Shown one piece after another: positions 17,904 through 27,091 of a stretch of 40,877 nt of DNA. Position 1 is the first letter of the stretch; every line of letters starts with the position of its first letter. The DNA lies in assembly GCF_016652235.1 (NCBI RefSeq), contig NZ_JAEPKU010000023.1, forward strand, positions 1 through 40,877, written 5' to 3'. This DNA comes from Dysgonomonas sp. Marseille-P4677 (lineage in GTDB: Bacteria > Bacteroidota > Bacteroidia > Bacteroidales > Dysgonomonadaceae). A program made the translations under genes and the position numbers. The notes under the pieces were generated by a model. The model saw nothing but the letters and a program-made list of their open reading frames with translations. It searched no databases and had not been told where the DNA came from.

Positions 17904-17941
17904 ATTTTATATATAATAATTATCAATTACTCTGACTCATT

Positions 17942-19285
17942 CTAGAATGAGAAGGCTGTTCTAGCTTGTAATACATGAAAGTTCTTATCCATCGAATAAT
18001 ATACATTATCTAATTTATTATATGTATAGTCAAGCATGATTTTAGCGTTTTTATTGAAAGCAAAGTTTAGACCTACCGTTACAGAGTGCATTTTACCTCC
18101 ACCAATACTTGTTGAAACAGGAGGATAGTCTACATATTTGCCATTAGGATAAAATTGTTGCCTACCTTCAAGAAATACATCGCCTTCTGTAATATCATTC
18201 AGATTAGTATAGTTATAACGCGCTACAACCTCAAGTGCCCGACCATTATGCCCATTCAACATACCTTCTTCTTTTGAATATGTATAGCCAGATCCGAATA
18301 TTTGATATCCCAGCTCGGCATAGGCTCCATCAAAAGAATTACTTCTTATAGGATTTCCTTTTTGCCATGATGCCAATGTAGTCCAACTCCATACTCCACC
18401 CAATTGATTAGTAAACAAAAGTTCATCCGGACGCTCTTTAGTGACCTTCTTATATAGATATTCACCTCGAGCAAAGAATTTCGAATTGTGGTATAGAATT
18501 TCGGCTCCAAGATTTAGAACCCCTTTAGCCCATGGTAATTCAGCTTGAAGCAAGTTTTTATCATCGACCAAAGAATGAAGGTTTGTCTGAAGTGTAACTG
18601 ATGTTTTGTTTACACCGTCAACCATTTCGCCGGTATGAACATCTGCATAACGAGCTGAAAACCCGACATGTAATGTTTGATTATCCGTACTAACTGGTCT
18701 TACCAACCATCGCCCACTAACACTTACTCCCTGGAAACCTGACAATTGATCATTATATTTATTCTCAGCAAAAACACCTTGAGTAGCAGTAAACATATTG
18801 TTGTAGAACTTATATGAAATTCCTAACGACCTTTTTATACCTAAGGCTTCGGCTGCACCTGCGCGAGTCATAAACCGATAGCTATACAGGCTTGTAAGTA
18901 AACTCATACTATTGGGTTCAGCATAGTATCCGGCTTTAATACTATGATTTGCGGTTCCACTTACATTCGGTAGAGTGTACTTCAGGAATATATTCTTTTG
19001 TTTAAAATCGCCTCTCGAGAAGTCAAAATCTGCATAAAAATACCAATTCTCATAACTCAACCCTGCCCTGATACGTGCATCAACAATTGCAGCACCTGAT
19101 TTTAACGACGTATAGTCTGTATTGTAATACGCTGCATCTGCCATGAAACGACCACCTATCTTCATATTAACATCATCTTTTGTTAATTGCAGAACAGGGT
19201 CTGTATCAAAGTCCTGAGCTTTTGCTTTAGTAGAACAAATAAGTAAGCTACAAACAGCTACTAATAGATATATATTTTTTTTCAT
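17942..19285 (-). CDS. OprP/OprO-type porin
   Basis: Trimeric-type outer-membrane porin of the phosphate-selective O/P family. The 447 residues have a signal peptide (cleavage about AKA/QD, residue 23) and then the family's first strands: MKIGGRFMADAAYY, DARIRAGLSYENWYFYADFDFS and KQKNIFLKYTLP. The C terminus ends VLQARTAFSF, a good barrel end. It is the third gene after glpT and the glycerophosphodiesterase, 13 nt from the latter, so it should be cotranscribed. I infer that it admits glycerophosphodiesters or glycerol-3-phosphate rather than only inorganic phosphate. Many family members are annotated phosphate-selective without proof. Confidence 0.85.
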   Translation of the reverse strand: MKKNIYLLVAVCSLLICSTKAKAQDFDTDPVLQLTKDDVNMKIGGRFMADAAYYNTDYTSLKSGAAIVDARIRAGLSYENWYFYADFDFSRGDFKQKNIFLKYTLPNVSGTANHSIKAGYYAEPNSMSLLTSLYSYRFMTRAGAAEALGIKRSLGISYKFYNNMFTATQGVFAENKYNDQLSGFQGVSVSGRWLVRPVSTDNQTLHVGFSARYADVHTGEMVDGVNKTSVTLQTNLHSLVDDKNLLQAELPWAKGVLNLGAEILYHNSKFFARGEYLYKKVTKERPDELLFTNQLGGVWSWTTLASWQKGNPIRSNSFDGAYAELGYQIFGSGYTYSKEEGMLNGHNGRALEVVARYNYTNLNDITEGDVFLEGRQQFYPNGKYVDYPPVSTSIGGGKMHSVTVGLNFAFNKNAKIMLDYTYNKLDNVYYSMDKNFHVLQARTAFSF

Positions 19286-19298
19286 GTCTATTCAATAT

Positions 19299-20726
19299 TT
19301 ATTTAGTATAACCCAATTTATCTAATAATTCTTCCGAATCAGGTACTGTTTGCGGAGCATTTTGATCACGAACACCTTTATCTATAAAGAAGTCAAGTGT
19401 CATTTCGGAACGATTGGTAAACATCGCATCGAGATATGGAGGTTCAAACAAGTTACTTCCTGAATTGCTAAAGTTATAATCACCATAATATTTAGCCATT
19501 TGATCCCGAGTATCGAAAGAATATGGATGATTCAGCATACCCGCCCTTTTTATCAAATAATCTTGCCATGGTGCATTCAGTTCCGGATAATTATTAGGAG
19601 CTCCGGCTATACACGGACCTATAATATGGGCCAAATATTTTACACCTAAATTAATAAACGATGCATATCCAACCGGACTATCGTCCTTAATATCTGTAGC
19701 ACCATTACCCTTCCACAATAAGAAACACATAGGAACTTGTCCTTTATATACATCGGCTACTCTGACTAAGCTTTCTAAAGAGAAAGTTTGTAATATCACT
19801 TTACCATTAGTATTCCCTACATTAACTTTTCCATCTTTATAAAAAGGTGTATTTGAATTTTCCGGTTTAGTAATAATATTCATATCTAATCGGTCTAATT
19901 CATCATATACCCTCTTTTCGAAATCGGATGGATTTAGCCAAGACTCTTTAAATTCAAGATAAATACCAGGAACATTACCACTTCCACCTTCAACATCATC
20001 CTCAAATTCAAACTCATATTTTACTACATCAGCAGTTCCCCCAAGTGTGCTTACAGATCCGCCTGTTTTTCCGATTATGCGATATATCCTGTTTCCGTTA
20101 GCATCTCTTTTCAATTTTTTACCTTTGGAATACTGAACCAAATCTTCTAAAGTAGAAATATATTGTTTTTGAGTACTAAAACCACTACGAGCCTGTTCGA
20201 TACTAGTTTCATTAAACCATGTACCGGCATCGAGCTGTAGTAGTTCTTCATATGTATAATAGCTTGTTAAATTAGGGACGAAACCGGCCTTATCTTGTTT
20301 CACTTTCGCCTCAGCTTCTGCTTCTGTGTATCCAAGTTTCATATAATAATTTTTCCTACCCTTAGGAAGGGTTTCACCAAACACATTTTCGATATTCGTC
20401 GTTCTCTTTAGGTTATCATCATGTAATGCCAGGATAACCCCATCTTTAGATATCTGCAAATCGGCTTCAAGATAATCAACTCCCATTTCCCTAGCCCAAC
20501 GATATGAAGCTTCCGTTTCTTCAGGAGTCCAAAACGTCGATCCACGATGTGCTATTACAGAAAATTGAGGAACATAATCTCTTACCTTTTCCATTTCGGG
20601 TGATAGCCTGTCTATATGTACATCATAGGCGTCTTCCCGAACTTTATTCGTCTCATTATCTTCACAAGACAACAAGAAAAACATGAGCATACAAAATACT
20701 CCGAATTGTAAGATCTGTTTAATCAT
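19299..20726 (-). CDS. glpQ: Glycerophosphodiester phosphodiesterase lipoprotein (GlpQ-like)
   Basis: Cleaves glycerophosphodiesters (deacylated phospholipid head groups) to glycerol-3-phosphate and an alcohol. The signal peptide MIKQILQFGVFCMLMFFLLSC marks a lipoprotein at Cys21, so it is anchored in the cell envelope, unlike soluble E. coli GlpQ. Catalytic GDPD residues are all visible: His60-Arg61 in IAHRGS, Glu87 and Asp89 in DYLEADLQ, and His102 in ALHDD. At 475 residues it is over 100 longer than E. coli GlpQ, partly through a charged segment near 190-260 (GKKLKRDANGNR; FEFEDDVEGGSG). Its product is the substrate of GlpT encoded 31 nt upstream, which supports the assignment. Confidence 0.9.
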   Translation of the reverse strand: MIKQILQFGVFCMLMFFLLSCEDNETNKVREDAYDVHIDRLSPEMEKVRDYVPQFSVIAHRGSTFWTPEETEASYRWAREMGVDYLEADLQISKDGVILALHDDNLKRTTNIENVFGETLPKGRKNYYMKLGYTEAEAEAKVKQDKAGFVPNLTSYYTYEELLQLDAGTWFNETSIEQARSGFSTQKQYISTLEDLVQYSKGKKLKRDANGNRIYRIIGKTGGSVSTLGGTADVVKYEFEFEDDVEGGSGNVPGIYLEFKESWLNPSDFEKRVYDELDRLDMNIITKPENSNTPFYKDGKVNVGNTNGKVILQTFSLESLVRVADVYKGQVPMCFLLWKGNGATDIKDDSPVGYASFINLGVKYLAHIIGPCIAGAPNNYPELNAPWQDYLIKRAGMLNHPYSFDTRDQMAKYYGDYNFSNSGSNLFEPPYLDAMFTNRSEMTLDFFIDKGVRDQNAPQTVPDSEELLDKLGYTK

Positions 20727-20757
20727 AGTTTTTAATTTTTAATTATAATAATAAGGC

Positions 20758-22092
20758 TTAATGTTTTATTAAATATTTTTCTTCTTTATAGGTCAGTCCA
20801 ACAAAGAAAATAGATAGAACACATGCTAATAGCAGCATAATAAATCCTGAATCCCAACCTAAATGATCGACAATAAAACCCATTGCAATATTTGCTAAAA
20901 TTGCTGTTCCAAAGAAATAGCCAAAGAATCCCGTTAAACCGGCAGCAGTTCCAGCGGCTTTTTTGGGTGCAAGATCCAGCGCATGTACGCCAATCAACAT
21001 AACAGGCCCATAGATTAAGAAACCTATACCAATAAGTGCAATACTATCTAAAAGAATACTTCCCGTATTCTTCCAATAAATAAATACGAATACCGCCACT
21101 AAAACCATATAGATCATGGTTGTAATCGCTCGTCTTCCTTTAAAGACTTTATCACTTAAAATTCCACAAATAATAGTACCCGGTATTGCAGCAAACTCAT
21201 ATGCTGAATATGCCCATCCTGTCTCTTTGATATCGTAACCTTTCACCTCTTGTAGATAAGTAGGTGCCCAGTCTAAAACTCCATACCTAACTAAATAGAT
21301 AAAAGCATTAGCTATAGCAATAAACCAGAGAGTTTTATTTTTTAACACATATTGAAAAAATATTTCTTTTGTTGACAATTCTATTTCTGACTGTTCATTA
21401 TAGCTTTTAGGATAATCATTCCTGTATTTCTCAATAGGGGGCAAGCCGCACGATTGAGGAGTATCCCTTATCATTATTAATGCAACAAAGGCAATAACTA
21501 TAGCTATAACAGCAGGAAAAACGAATGTTCCGGTTTGCCAGGAAGCAAACCAAATTGTTCCATATGCTGCTATCGGCCCAATAAGACCTCCTCCAACATT
21601 GTGTGCTACATTCCAAATAGACATCTTTGTACCGCGCTCCTTTATTGAAAACCAGTGAGTCATGACTCTTCCACATGGAGGCCACCCCATTCCCTGAAAC
21701 CATCCGATCAAGAATTGTAAGATAAACATCATGATAATGGATGATACACCTGCCGTTGTTCCCATAAACATAGTAACAACTGCAGATAGAATAAGACCTA
21801 ATGGCAGAAAGTAACGGGCGTTACTTCTATCAGAAACTCCTCCCATAATAAATTTAGAAAGACCATAAGCTATTGCATTCGCTGAAAGAACAACGCCTAA
21901 TGCTCCTCTATCGAAGCCCGCATCAATAAGATGAGGCATAGCTAAACTAAAGTTTTTACGTACCAAATAATAACCTGCATATCCAATAAAAATTCCGATA
22001 AAAACTTGCAAACGCAATTTCTTATATTCAGAATCGACCTTTGAAGGCTCTAGCATAGGCTTATGCTCTGCTGGTTTTAAGAAAATCCACAT
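20758..22092 (-). CDS. glpT: Glycerol-3-phosphate/phosphate antiporter GlpT
   Basis: Inner-membrane major facilitator of the organophosphate:phosphate antiporter family, importing glycerol-3-phosphate in exchange for phosphate. The 444 residues show 12 hydrophobic helices and near-continuous resemblance to E. coli GlpT: YYLVRKNFSLAMP, GWFQGMGWPPCGR, RDTPQSCGLPPIE and YGPVMLIGVHALDLAPKKA. The two substrate-binding arginines of E. coli GlpT fall at the same numbers, Arg45 and Arg269 (YLVRYGVLDW), and AHNVGGG supplies the central His164. It is the first gene of glpT-glpQ-porin. A 632-nt gene-free region lies upstream, and I see no convincing Pho-box repeats near its start. Confidence 0.95.
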   Translation of the reverse strand: MWIFLKPAEHKPMLEPSKVDSEYKKLRLQVFIGIFIGYAGYYLVRKNFSLAMPHLIDAGFDRGALGVVLSANAIAYGLSKFIMGGVSDRSNARYFLPLGLILSAVVTMFMGTTAGVSSIIMMFILQFLIGWFQGMGWPPCGRVMTHWFSIKERGTKMSIWNVAHNVGGGLIGPIAAYGTIWFASWQTGTFVFPAVIAIVIAFVALIMIRDTPQSCGLPPIEKYRNDYPKSYNEQSEIELSTKEIFFQYVLKNKTLWFIAIANAFIYLVRYGVLDWAPTYLQEVKGYDIKETGWAYSAYEFAAIPGTIICGILSDKVFKGRRAITTMIYMVLVAVFVFIYWKNTGSILLDSIALIGIGFLIYGPVMLIGVHALDLAPKKAAGTAAGLTGFFGYFFGTAILANIAMGFIVDHLGWDSGFIMLLLACVLSIFFVGLTYKEEKYLIKH

Positions 22093-22724
22093 AATTTAAT
22101 AGGTATTAAGATTAGGTTCTATATATAGATTAAAAACATTTCATAACTTTTCGAAACTTATACAGAAAGTAAACGTATAAAAAAAGAATAATATCTCAAT
22201 AGCATCAATATATAAAAAAGTGCATATATGTTATAAAACATACAAATATTACATCAAAATAAAGAGAGCATAAACACCTCAAATGCTTTATAATAAAAGA
22301 ACAAGAGAAATAAAGGAAAGTTAACCAGAGTAAAATTCTTAAGTAATTGAACACAAAAGGAATCGAAACAATAATAAAAATAAATATACAAACGAAACAA
22401 TCAATCAAACGAAACAAACGGAAAAAGAAAAATACAGTAGTGTCATCAATGTTAATAGTGAAGATCTAAATATGATTAAGGTGTTATAATACATAAGACA
22501 CAAATAGATACATAGATATCTAATATTAAATATATTAAAACAAATAAAAACAGACTAAGAACTACCTATATTCAGGAAATAAATATTATAGAATGGTATT
22601 TACACATAAAATAATAATTACAGGTTATAATATTCGATAAACATTCGAAACTATTTACTTTCGAAAACCAAAGAGAATATAAAAAAGCTCTTGTCTTATA
22701 ATATACACTTAGAACAATCCATAA
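22093..22724. other. Gene-free AT-rich intergenic region with strong strand skew
   Basis: No supportable gene. The plus strand is A-rich and T-poor over about 22200-22440, so the minus strand (the glpT transcript strand) is pyrimidine-rich. Short repeats occur: CGAAACAA three times (22364, 22393, 22410) and TTCGA-type words (22633, 22644, 22660). A weak -7-like TAAGTTTC lies on minus at 22153-22160. It could hold a long glpT leader, a small RNA or regulator sites, but nothing is decisive. Confidence 0.5.
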
Positions 22725-24071
22725 TTATGGTATATTGATATTCCTTGTCTTTTTATGAAATCTCCAAAACATTAATATCGCAGCACAGCTAAGCCCTGTA
22801 GGGAAAGTCATCCATACACCCGGAACTCCCCAACCCAAAATAAATCCACAAATATAACCTATAGGCAGAGCAACTATAAAATAAGATATAAAAGCAATAA
22901 TCATCATCACCTTAACATCGGCAATACCTCGCAATGCATTGGCAAAAGCAATCTGCATGCCATCGCTAAATTGATAAATCAACATAGGAAACACCAAAGT
23001 AATAACGACCATATTTACTTCATATTCATCAGTAAACCACCCACCAATATAATTCCTTAATAAAAAGATTAATGAAGATGTTATAATTGCCATCAGTATA
23101 ATAATATGTGCTCCTGCAAAGGCTGAATTTCGGATATTTAATACATCATCCCTCCCTTTAAAATTACTGACTCTTACTGCAATCGCCGCCCCCATACCAT
23201 AAAACATCATAAAACTTACGGTAGAAACCGTTACCATAATCTGATGTGCGGCCAATGCAACTGCACCCAACCATCCGATCATTACAGCACTCAGACTAAA
23301 CGAAGCTGCCTCCATACCCATCTGAAAAGCCACAGGCCATCCTATTTTGTTGAGTTTATTAAAATCAAATTTATTTATACTAGATCGGGAGAAGCCTCCA
23401 CGATACAAGGCGTATCTTTTCGTAAAAAAGAAAATAACTACAAATGCAACCAACATTATTATCCGTACAAAGAGGGTACTAATACCCGCACCCAAAAGAC
23501 CCAATTCAGGCATTCCCAATTTACCATGAATAAGTATATAATTACTGACAATATGTATCACATTGCCCCCAAGTAATATCCACATCGCTGTACGTGTATC
23601 CGTTATACCATCAGCGAACTGCTTAAATGCATTAAATAACATAATGAAGATAATTGAGATAAGTAATACTATAAAATAAGATTTTATTAAAGGAATTAAT
23701 TCTTTTGGCTGACCTATCTTTTCAACATTAAAATAAAGGATAGTCATTACTATCGTAAGTAGGATGGCAACCAAAACATTAGCAAACAAACTATTCTTCA
23801 ATATTCTACCAGCTGCCGGTAGTTCTTTATTACCGAATAAGCTGCCTACAATAGGTGTAAGGCCATAGGCGAAACCTGTTCCGAAAATTATAGCCAAATT
23901 GAACACATTATTTACAAAGGATGCAGCAGCCAATCCTTCCATACTATAATGCCCGACCATAAGAGTATCCGCAAAGCCGACTATAATAACGCCTATCTGC
24001 CCTATGACTATAGGAAGTCCTAAATATAATAATGCTATATAATGAGATTTATATTTCTTGAAAAATTTCAT
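22725..24071 (-). CDS. MATE-family multidrug/toxin exporter
   Basis: Inner-membrane cation-coupled antiporter exporting drugs or metabolites. The 448 residues have 12 hydrophobic helices in two homologous halves. Recognisable MATE features include LGLPIVIGQIGVIIVGFADTLMVG in helix 1 (cited only as position 16-39), the AAASFVNNVF stretch of helix 2, the cytosolic GTGFAYGLTPIVGSLFGN loop (59-76), and the second-half counterpart FMMFYGMGAAIAVRVSNFKG. This fits the NorM/DinF group without identifying a substrate. It is divergent from pstS, with a promoter-like pair at 24121-24156, and appears to be a single gene unrelated to phosphate uptake. Confidence 0.88.
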   Translation of the reverse strand: MKFFKKYKSHYIALLYLGLPIVIGQIGVIIVGFADTLMVGHYSMEGLAAASFVNNVFNLAIIFGTGFAYGLTPIVGSLFGNKELPAAGRILKNSLFANVLVAILLTIVMTILYFNVEKIGQPKELIPLIKSYFIVLLISIIFIMLFNAFKQFADGITDTRTAMWILLGGNVIHIVSNYILIHGKLGMPELGLLGAGISTLFVRIIMLVAFVVIFFFTKRYALYRGGFSRSSINKFDFNKLNKIGWPVAFQMGMEAASFSLSAVMIGWLGAVALAAHQIMVTVSTVSFMMFYGMGAAIAVRVSNFKGRDDVLNIRNSAFAGAHIIILMAIITSSLIFLLRNYIGGWFTDEYEVNMVVITLVFPMLIYQFSDGMQIAFANALRGIADVKVMMIIAFISYFIVALPIGYICGFILGWGVPGVWMTFPTGLSCAAILMFWRFHKKTRNINIP

Positions 24072-24120
24072 ATCTATATATCTAAGTGTAGCCTACTATT
24101 GAAAATACAATAAGCGGGTG

Positions 24121-24156
24121 CAAAAGTAGTAATTATAATTTCTGATTGGAAACAAA
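24121..24156 (-). promoter_or_regulatory. Probable promoter of the MATE exporter gene
   Basis: On minus: TTTG (24156-24153), 24 nt, TACTTTTG (24128-24121). The -7 box is a perfect match; the spacer is slightly longer than the usual 19-23. The leader to ATG 24071 is about 45 nt. Confidence 0.45.
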
Positions 24157-24180
24157 TCCACGAATAAGCATTCGCCTAAT

Positions 24181-24237
24181 CTTAACAGTTTCGTAACAAA
24201 TCCTTAGTTTGTTTGTTATAATTACTAAATAATATTG
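24181..24237 (+). promoter_or_regulatory. Putative Pho box and promoter of the pst operon
   Basis: Direct repeats with an 11-bp period: cTTAACAgttt (24181-24191), cGTAACAaatc (24192-24202) and a weaker cTTAGTTtgtt (24203-24213). A near-match -7 box TAATATTG (24230-24237) follows, with TTTG at 24208-24211 18 nt before it. The arrangement fits PhoB dimers bound head-to-tail over the -33 region, as known for Pho boxes in other phyla. Transcription would start near 24243, 20 nt before ATG 24263. Confidence 0.65.
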
Positions 24238-24262
24238 CATAAAAATTATAATATATAAGATT

Positions 24263-25333
24263 ATGAAAAAGACTTTATTATTTACAGCAATAACATTTAT
24301 AATAGCACTTTACTCGTGTGGAAAGAAAGAGTCTGCTTTATCCGGGGCAGGTGCTACATTCCCGGCTCCATATTATAACATCGTATTCAAAGAATATGCA
24401 AAGATAGGAAGTAATGTTACATACGGTGCTATAGGTAGCGGAGGTGGAATCCGTAGCCTTAAGGATCAAACTGTTGATTTCGGAGCTACCGACGTGTTCT
24501 TATCCGATGCCGAACTCAAAGATATGGGAACAGAAATAGTACATATCCCAACTAGCCTTGGAGCCGTTGTACTATCATACAATCTGAAAGGTGTAAAAGA
24601 ATTGAAACTTACTGCAGATATTATTTCAGATATCTACAGAGGTAAAATAACAAAATGGAACGATACGAAAATAAAAGATCTTAATCCCAGATTAGATTTA
24701 CCAAACAAAGGAATAACCGCTGTATATCGCTCCGACGGCAGTGGAACAACATCCGTATTCTCTGAATATATGTCGAAAGTGAATGAAGCATGGAAGATCG
24801 AAATAGGAGAAGGTAAATCTTTAAAATTTCCGGTTGGCATAGCAGCTAAAGGAAATCCGGGTGTTGCTGGCATTGTTGCCGAAACAGAAGGTGCAATAGG
24901 ATATATCGGTTCTGAATACGCTTTAGCTCTAAATATGCCTTCAGCATTATTACAAAATAGCGCGGGCAATTTTATCGCAGCCGATACTAAGAGTATTTCA
25001 GCATCAGCTAATGTAGATATACCAAATGATACACGTGTTGTTATCACCAACTCTCCTAATCCCGAAGCTTATCCAATCAGCACATTTACATGGATTATAG
25101 CTTACAAGGAACAAAACTATAACGCAAGAAGTGAAGTTCAGGCAAAATCTTTAGTAGGTCTTCTAAATTATATAATAAGCGAAGAGGGACAAGCAATAGC
25201 AAACAAAACGCATTATGCGCCACTTCCTCCTGTAGCTCTTGAAAAGACTAAGGCTATTATAGAATCTATGACTTTTGAGGGAAAAAGAATAGAAACTTAT
25301 CAGTTATCTGTAGCAAAAGGAACAAGACATTAA
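24263..25333 (+). CDS. pstS: Phosphate-binding lipoprotein PstS
   Basis: High-affinity periplasmic phosphate receptor for the PstSCAB transporter, here a lipoprotein (signal ending IALYSC, Cys19) rather than a soluble protein. The 356 residues contain all phosphate-cradle segments: GAGATFPAPYY (28-38), GSGGGIRSLKD (58-68), FGATDVFLSD, and the YRSDGSGTTSVF loop (155-166), then KGNPGVAG (196-203). It is the first gene of a seven-gene operon behind a putative Pho box and should be strongly induced when phosphate is scarce. The gap to pstC is 37 nt, with no obvious hairpin. Confidence 0.96.
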   Translation: MKKTLLFTAITFIIALYSCGKKESALSGAGATFPAPYYNIVFKEYAKIGSNVTYGAIGSGGGIRSLKDQTVDFGATDVFLSDAELKDMGTEIVHIPTSLGAVVLSYNLKGVKELKLTADIISDIYRGKITKWNDTKIKDLNPRLDLPNKGITAVYRSDGSGTTSVFSEYMSKVNEAWKIEIGEGKSLKFPVGIAAKGNPGVAGIVAETEGAIGYIGSEYALALNMPSALLQNSAGNFIAADTKSISASANVDIPNDTRVVITNSPNPEAYPISTFTWIIAYKEQNYNARSEVQAKSLVGLLNYIISEEGQAIANKTHYAPLPPVALEKTKAIIESMTFEGKRIETYQLSVAKGTRH

Positions 25334-25370
25334 ATACAGAAGGCAAATAGCTAAACAAAAGCTAATTTAC

Positions 25371-26216
25371 ATGAAAGATAAAATATTCAAAGCCGCATTA
25401 TTCATTGCAGCCTGCCTGATTATCCTCCTCACAGCAGGAGTTATCTACGGGCTTGTGAGTAAAAGTATCGGAGCTTTCTCCGAGTTTGGGATAGGCTTTA
25501 TTACTTCCTCCGAGTGGGATTCAAGAAACGATATATATGGAGCGCTACCTTTTATTGCAGGTACAATGATGACGTCCATATTAGCCTTGCTCTTTTGTAT
25601 TCCCTTCTCTCTATCCGTTGCTCTTTTTAACGGAGAATATTTCAGAAATAAAAAAATATCGACATTTGTTAGTTCAATCGTAGATTTGCTGGCAGGAATA
25701 CCATCAATAGTATACGGGTTGTGGGGGTTTTATACCCTACGCCCTATACTTATCGACATGGGTATTAGTGATCAAGGTTTCGGGATACTGCTATCTTCTA
25801 TTGTTCTGGGAATTATGATTATACCTTATGCATCCTCTCTCAGTGCCGAATTCATAGCAATGGTTCCAAACGAGCTAAAAGAAGGAGCATATAGTCTTGG
25901 CGCGACCAATCTGGAGGTTATTACTTCTGTAAATCTACCTGTAGCCGGCTCAGGAATATTTGCATCTTATGTGCTAGCTTTCGGGCGCGCATTGGGAGAA
26001 ACAATGGCTGTAACAATGCTGATAGGAAATACCAATAATATACCTACTAGTATTTCCGACACAGGAAACTCCATGGCCAGTATCATCGCCAATCAGTTTG
26101 GTGAATCGAGCGGACTTAAATTAAGTTCACTTATGGCTATCGGTTTATTACTATTCCTGATCACAGCATCGATCAATTATGTAGCCAAGTACATCATGAA
26201 AATGGTAAATAAATGA
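25371..26216 (+). CDS. pstC: Phosphate ABC transporter permease PstC
   Basis: One of the two membrane subunits of the high-affinity phosphate importer. The 281 residues contain six hydrophobic helices; the periplasmic segment GIGFITSSEWDSRNDIYGAL after helix 1 is the PstC hallmark. The coupling-helix EAA-type loop that contacts PstB is visible as KEGAYSLGATNLEVITSVNL (about 170-189). Its stop overlaps the pstA start by 4 bp (ATGA), implying coupled translation and equal subunit supply. Confidence 0.94.
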   Translation: MKDKIFKAALFIAACLIILLTAGVIYGLVSKSIGAFSEFGIGFITSSEWDSRNDIYGALPFIAGTMMTSILALLFCIPFSLSVALFNGEYFRNKKISTFVSSIVDLLAGIPSIVYGLWGFYTLRPILIDMGISDQGFGILLSSIVLGIMIIPYASSLSAEFIAMVPNELKEGAYSLGATNLEVITSVNLPVAGSGIFASYVLAFGRALGETMAVTMLIGNTNNIPTSISDTGNSMASIIANQFGESSGLKLSSLMAIGLLLFLITASINYVAKYIMKMVNK

Positions 26217-27091
26217 AAAAGAGACTTACATCTACAGCTAAATACAGATTAACAAAAAGTAAAATATTTTTCTTTGCTGTCTGTGCTTTGTCCGGAATTA
26301 CGATGATCCCTCTTTTCCTTATTCTTTGGGAATTAGTAAAAAAAGGATACAAGCAATTTAATATCAGCCTCTTTACAGAAGTGGCTCCGACCTCGATGGA
26401 AGCCATGCTTGCCCGTATTAGCGATAGCCCCATTCCGGGAGGTATATTAAATGGTATTACAGGAACCTTGCTTATTTTGGCATTAGCTATTCTTATAGCC
26501 ATTCCTATAGGGATAATGACTGGAATCTATCTTGCCGAGAATCAAAAGAAGCGTATTGCAAACATAGTCCGCAGTTTAAGTGATTTACTACAGGGGATAC
26601 CCTCTATTGTTATTGGTGTAGTAGTATATATTTGGGTGGTAATTCCCATGTCGGGGTATTCAGCAATGGCCGGTAGTGTAGCACTCGCTATAATGATGCT
26701 ACCAATGATAATACGCTCGACCGAAGAAAGTATAAAGATGTTGCCTACATCTCTAAAAGAAGCCGGGTTGGCTCTAGGCGGTTCATATACAACAGTAGTA
26801 TTGCGAGTACTCCTACCCTCTGCTTTTAGCGGACTGTTTACAGGATCTCTACTTGCTATTTCGCGTGTAATGGGAGAAACAGCACCTCTTCTGGTTACAG
26901 CCCTAGGTGCATCTACTATAAATTGGGATATAACCCATCCCACAAGTGCCATATCACTTTTGATATGGGAGTTTTATAACGACCCGAACTTGGCAAATCT
27001 GGTATGGTCTTCATCCTTACTTCTTTTACTATTTGTTTTGGGTATTAATCTTTTTGCAAAAAGTATAGCTAAAAAATGGAAAATACAGTAA
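26213..27091 (+). CDS. pstA: Phosphate ABC transporter permease PstA
   Basis: Second membrane subunit of the phosphate importer, 292 residues with six hydrophobic helices. The PstA pattern is present: [20 protein letters not shown] near 75-95, then MTGIYLAEN, and the coupling loop [20 protein letters not shown] followed by [10 protein letters not shown]. It starts inside the end of pstC (4-bp overlap) and ends 16 bp inside pstB, so all three are translated as a block. Confidence 0.94.
   Translation: MKKRLTSTAKYRLTKSKIFFFAVCALSGITMIPLFLILWELVKKGYKQFNISLFTEVAPTSMEAMLARISDSPIPGGILNGITGTLLILALAILIAIPIGIMTGIYLAENQKKRIANIVRSLSDLLQGIPSIVIGVVVYIWVVIPMSGYSAMAGSVALAIMMLPMIIRSTEESIKMLPTSLKEAGLALGGSYTTVVLRVLLPSAFSGLFTGSLLAISRVMGETAPLLVTALGASTINWDITHPTSAISLLIWEFYNDPNLANLVWSSSLLLLLFVLGINLFAKSIAKKWKIQ

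Noticed and set aside
22153-22325. Pho-box repeats for glpT
   Set aside because: Minus-strand words such as TTAACT then TTATTT near 22312-22325 have an 11-bp step, but lie over 200 nt from the start with no -7 box at the expected distance. Nearer sequence lacks the motif.
22205-22417. 70-residue very hydrophobic open frame on the minus strand
   Set aside because: Composed almost only of Ile, Phe, Leu, Cys and Tyr, as expected from translating AT-rich, pyrimidine-rich DNA; no start signal or family resemblance.
24634-25050. 138-residue open frame antisense to pstS
   Set aside because: Fully covered by pstS on the other strand and without recognisable features.
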